Shown: positions 5,756-6,570 of the stretch, piece by piece
Layout of the letters: each line of letters opens with the position of its first letter
How positions within the stretch are numbered: the first letter of the stretch is position 1
Source of the DNA: Anaerolineae bacterium
GTDB taxonomy: Bacteria > Chloroflexota > Anaerolineae > Anaerolineales > E44-bin32
Assembly (NCBI GenBank): GCA_030673735.1
Contig: DAOVIK010000090.1
Location: 1-6,570, forward strand
Length of the DNA stretch: 6,570 nt
Direction: 5' to 3'
Notes under the pieces: model-generated
The model's input: the letters and a program-made list of their open reading frames with translations, nothing else
Told to the model about the DNA's origin: nothing
Databases searched by the model: none
Position numbers and translations under genes: made by a program

Positions 5756-6082
5756 CTACTCAGCATCATACGCCTGAATCGCTGCGGGCAGTGCTTGGGT
5801 GACAACATGCCCTGCGGCAGGCAAACCAACCAGTATGGCGCTGATGACCTCCTCACGTGTCGCTCCCGCACTTCTGGCGCACGTAGCGTGGAACGGGATT
5901 CCGCTCACGCGGTTCAATGCCGCCAGCACTGCTATGTAGGCAAGCTCGCCAGTCTTGTTATCAAGAGCGCTGGCTTTGGAGAGCGACTGAACAACCTCAG
6001 ACCACGCCTTCGCGTGGTCCGGGGCATCCGTCATGAAGGCCTTGAATGCGTCACTGACGAGATGTGATTTGTCTTCCATCAT
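5756..6082 (-). CDS. Carboxymuconolactone-decarboxylase-like (CMD/AhpD fold) protein lacking the CxxC pair
   Basis: The 108-residue all-helical protein has the CMD pattern: LDNKTGELAYIAVLAAL (40-56), then IPFHATCARSAGATREEVISAI (62-83) with His65, then VGLPAAGHVVTQALPAA (85-101). AhpD-type peroxidase reductants have C-x-x-C just before the conserved His. Here that place reads V59-S-G-I-P-F-H65, so the redox pair is missing, and the only cysteine is Cys68. This cysteine-poor subfamily is recognisable, but I know no assigned reaction for it. Two ATGs are possible, 6082 and 6079 (MMEDK); AGAAGGG with its GGG at 6090-6088 is 5 or 8 nt before them, so 6079 has the better spacing. It is the first gene of a likely two-gene unit with the metallo-hydrolase, which could act on the same small molecule. 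Confidence 0.8.
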   Translation of the reverse strand: MMEDKSHLVSDAFKAFMTDAPDHAKAWSEVVQSLSKASALDNKTGELAYIAVLAALNRVSGIPFHATCARSAGATREEVISAILVGLPAAGHVVTQALPAAIQAYDAE

Positions 6083-6223
6083 GTAGTCCCTTCTAATTCT
6101 GAGGTAGATGCTCTAGAGAAGAGAACCCCAGTCTATCGGTGTCCAGTTATACCCGCATCGAACATAAAGGAAGCGTTGGTGCACACCAATCCAATGCTGA
6201 GATGTAATATGCCACATGCTGGA
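6083..6223. other. Non-coding spacer, less GC-rich than its surroundings
   Basis: I see no credible coding frame in this 141-bp stretch. For the CMD-like gene it holds a ribosome binding site (6092-6088) and a TATAAC box (6151-6146 on the minus strand, 5 of 6 to TATAAT) that lacks a convincing -35. An 8-bp palindrome CTCTAGAG (6111-6118) and the inverted repeat described separately are also present. Confidence 0.4.
6176..6189. repeat. Inverted repeat upstream of the CMD/metallo-hydrolase unit, possible operator
   Basis: TTGGTG (6176-6181) and CACCAA (6184-6189) are perfect inverted arms separated by CA. A 2-nt centre is too tight for a hairpin of the full arms, so a protein-binding site is more likely than a terminator. 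It lies just upstream of where the -35 of the TATAAC box at 6151-6146 would fall. Confidence 0.25.
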
Positions 6224-6523
6224 TTAGCTAAGAAGCTCTCGCAGGGCTCTATCAAGCAGTTTCTCAAGATTTCGATAGGTTTTCTCCGTCCTCCTGGCGA
6301 CCCCGCAGACCACCACGACAACCTCATCGTCAAACACCGCATACCCGATTCGACACTCCCCCACTCTAACTCTGAACAACTCACCCTGAAGATGCTGGCA
6401 TCCATGCGGCCGGGGCTCTTCGCGAAGAGAGCGCATGGCCTCGACCACACGCTCCCTCGGCTTCTTCGGTATTCTCTCCAGCTGCTTCTCGACTTCGCGA
6501 TGCAGCTTCAGCGTATACGCCAT
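6224..6523 (-). CDS. RelE/ParE-superfamily toxin of a type II toxin-antitoxin module
   Basis: The 99-residue basic protein has the RelE/ParE layout: YTLKLHREVEKQLERIPK (3-20) with the two N-terminal helices beginning, the PRPHGCQHLQG turn (37-47), RVRVGECRIGYAVFDDEVVVVV (51-72) as the core strands with conserved Arg and Tyr, then RRTEKTYRNLEKL (77-89). RelE-like members cleave mRNA on the ribosome, whereas ParE-like ones poison gyrase; the RVRVGECRIGY wording and C-terminal Arg/Tyr lean to RelE, without certainty. The ATG at 6523 comes 2 nt after the stop of the upstream frame and has no strong ribosome binding site, so translation is probably coupled to that gene, the usual arrangement for antitoxin-toxin pairs. 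It appears full length. Confidence 0.85.
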   Translation of the reverse strand: MAYTLKLHREVEKQLERIPKKPRERVVEAMRSLREEPRPHGCQHLQGELFRVRVGECRIGYAVFDDEVVVVVCGVARRTEKTYRNLEKLLDRALRELLS

Positions 6524-6525
6524 GA

Positions 6526-6570
6526 CTAGTGGCCCAAGCGCTCAAAGACCTCTTCGGCATCGACCGCACG
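6526..6570 (-). CDS. Presumed antitoxin, last 14 codons only
   Basis: On the minus strand the frame entering from the right edge reads RAVDAEEVFERLGH and then TAG (6528-6526), 2 nt before the toxin ATG. An acidic, helical C-terminus in front of a RelE-like toxin is what an antitoxin would show. The family (Phd/YefM, RelB, ribbon-helix-helix) cannot be told from 14 residues, and the identification rests mainly on position. Confidence 0.6.
   Translation of the reverse strand, partial: RAVDAEEVFERLGH

Noticed and set aside
5507..6067. A 186-codon plus-strand frame spanning the metallo-hydrolase and CMD genes
   Set aside because: It crosses two minus-strand genes with clear family motifs and their intergenic gap. 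It has no coherent domain and no ribosome binding site I can see.
6111..6118. Palindrome CTCTAGAG in the CMD leader
   Set aside because: An 8-bp palindrome is too short to support a function without a second copy or conservation.
5117..6570. A 13-bp identical sequence, CATCGACCGCACG, at 5117-5129 and 6558-6570
   Set aside because: A single 13-bp match is about what chance gives in a 6.5-kb window of biased composition. Both copies lie in unrelated coding sequence, so I do not treat them as attachment sites or a duplication.

Overview
The window is GC-rich and gene-dense. Its gene content fits a free-living bacterium, most likely an uncultured member of the Chloroflexota (Anaerolineae-like). 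The evidence for this is a lipoprotein with a Pro/Thr/Ser-rich stalk and TPRs of the kind I associate with that phylum, and a short, archaeal/thermophile-type S-adenosylhomocysteine hydrolase. The taxonomic call is inference; no rRNA or other phylogenetic marker is present.

Layout: (1) 1-772, minus strand: the N-terminal 257 residues of a TPR lipoprotein that runs off the left edge. (2) About 773-942: a divergent intergenic region with a good promoter facing each way. (3) 943-4992, plus strand: four tightly packed genes, mtnA, a PfkB-family nucleoside/sugar kinase, a GNAT acetyltransferase and ahcY. The first three overlap by ATGA; ahcY follows after 26 bp with its own ribosome binding site. 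(4) 4993-5095: a hairpin and then a strong composite terminator between convergent genes. (5) 5096-6082, minus strand: a carboxymuconolactone-decarboxylase-like (CMD) protein followed by a metallo-beta-lactamase-fold hydrolase, 45 bp apart. (6) 6083-6223: a non-coding, less GC-rich spacer with one inverted repeat. (7) 6224-6570, minus strand: a RelE/ParE-like toxin preceded by the last 14 codons of its presumed antitoxin, cut by the right edge.

The central operon reads as a by-product salvage unit for S-adenosylmethionine metabolism. AhcY splits S-adenosylhomocysteine (SAH), left by methyl transfer, into homocysteine and a nucleoside. A PfkB kinase could phosphorylate that nucleoside and pull the reversible hydrolase forward. 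MtnA isomerises methylthioribose-1-phosphate from the methylthioadenosine (MTA) branch. The GNAT protein has no obvious place in this pathway and is the least explained member.

I did not find a clearly new system. The points most worth following are the operon's composition (kinase substrate, role of the GNAT protein), a promoter that predicts leaderless expression of the lipoprotein, and the cysteine-poor CMD protein paired with a metallo-hydrolase.
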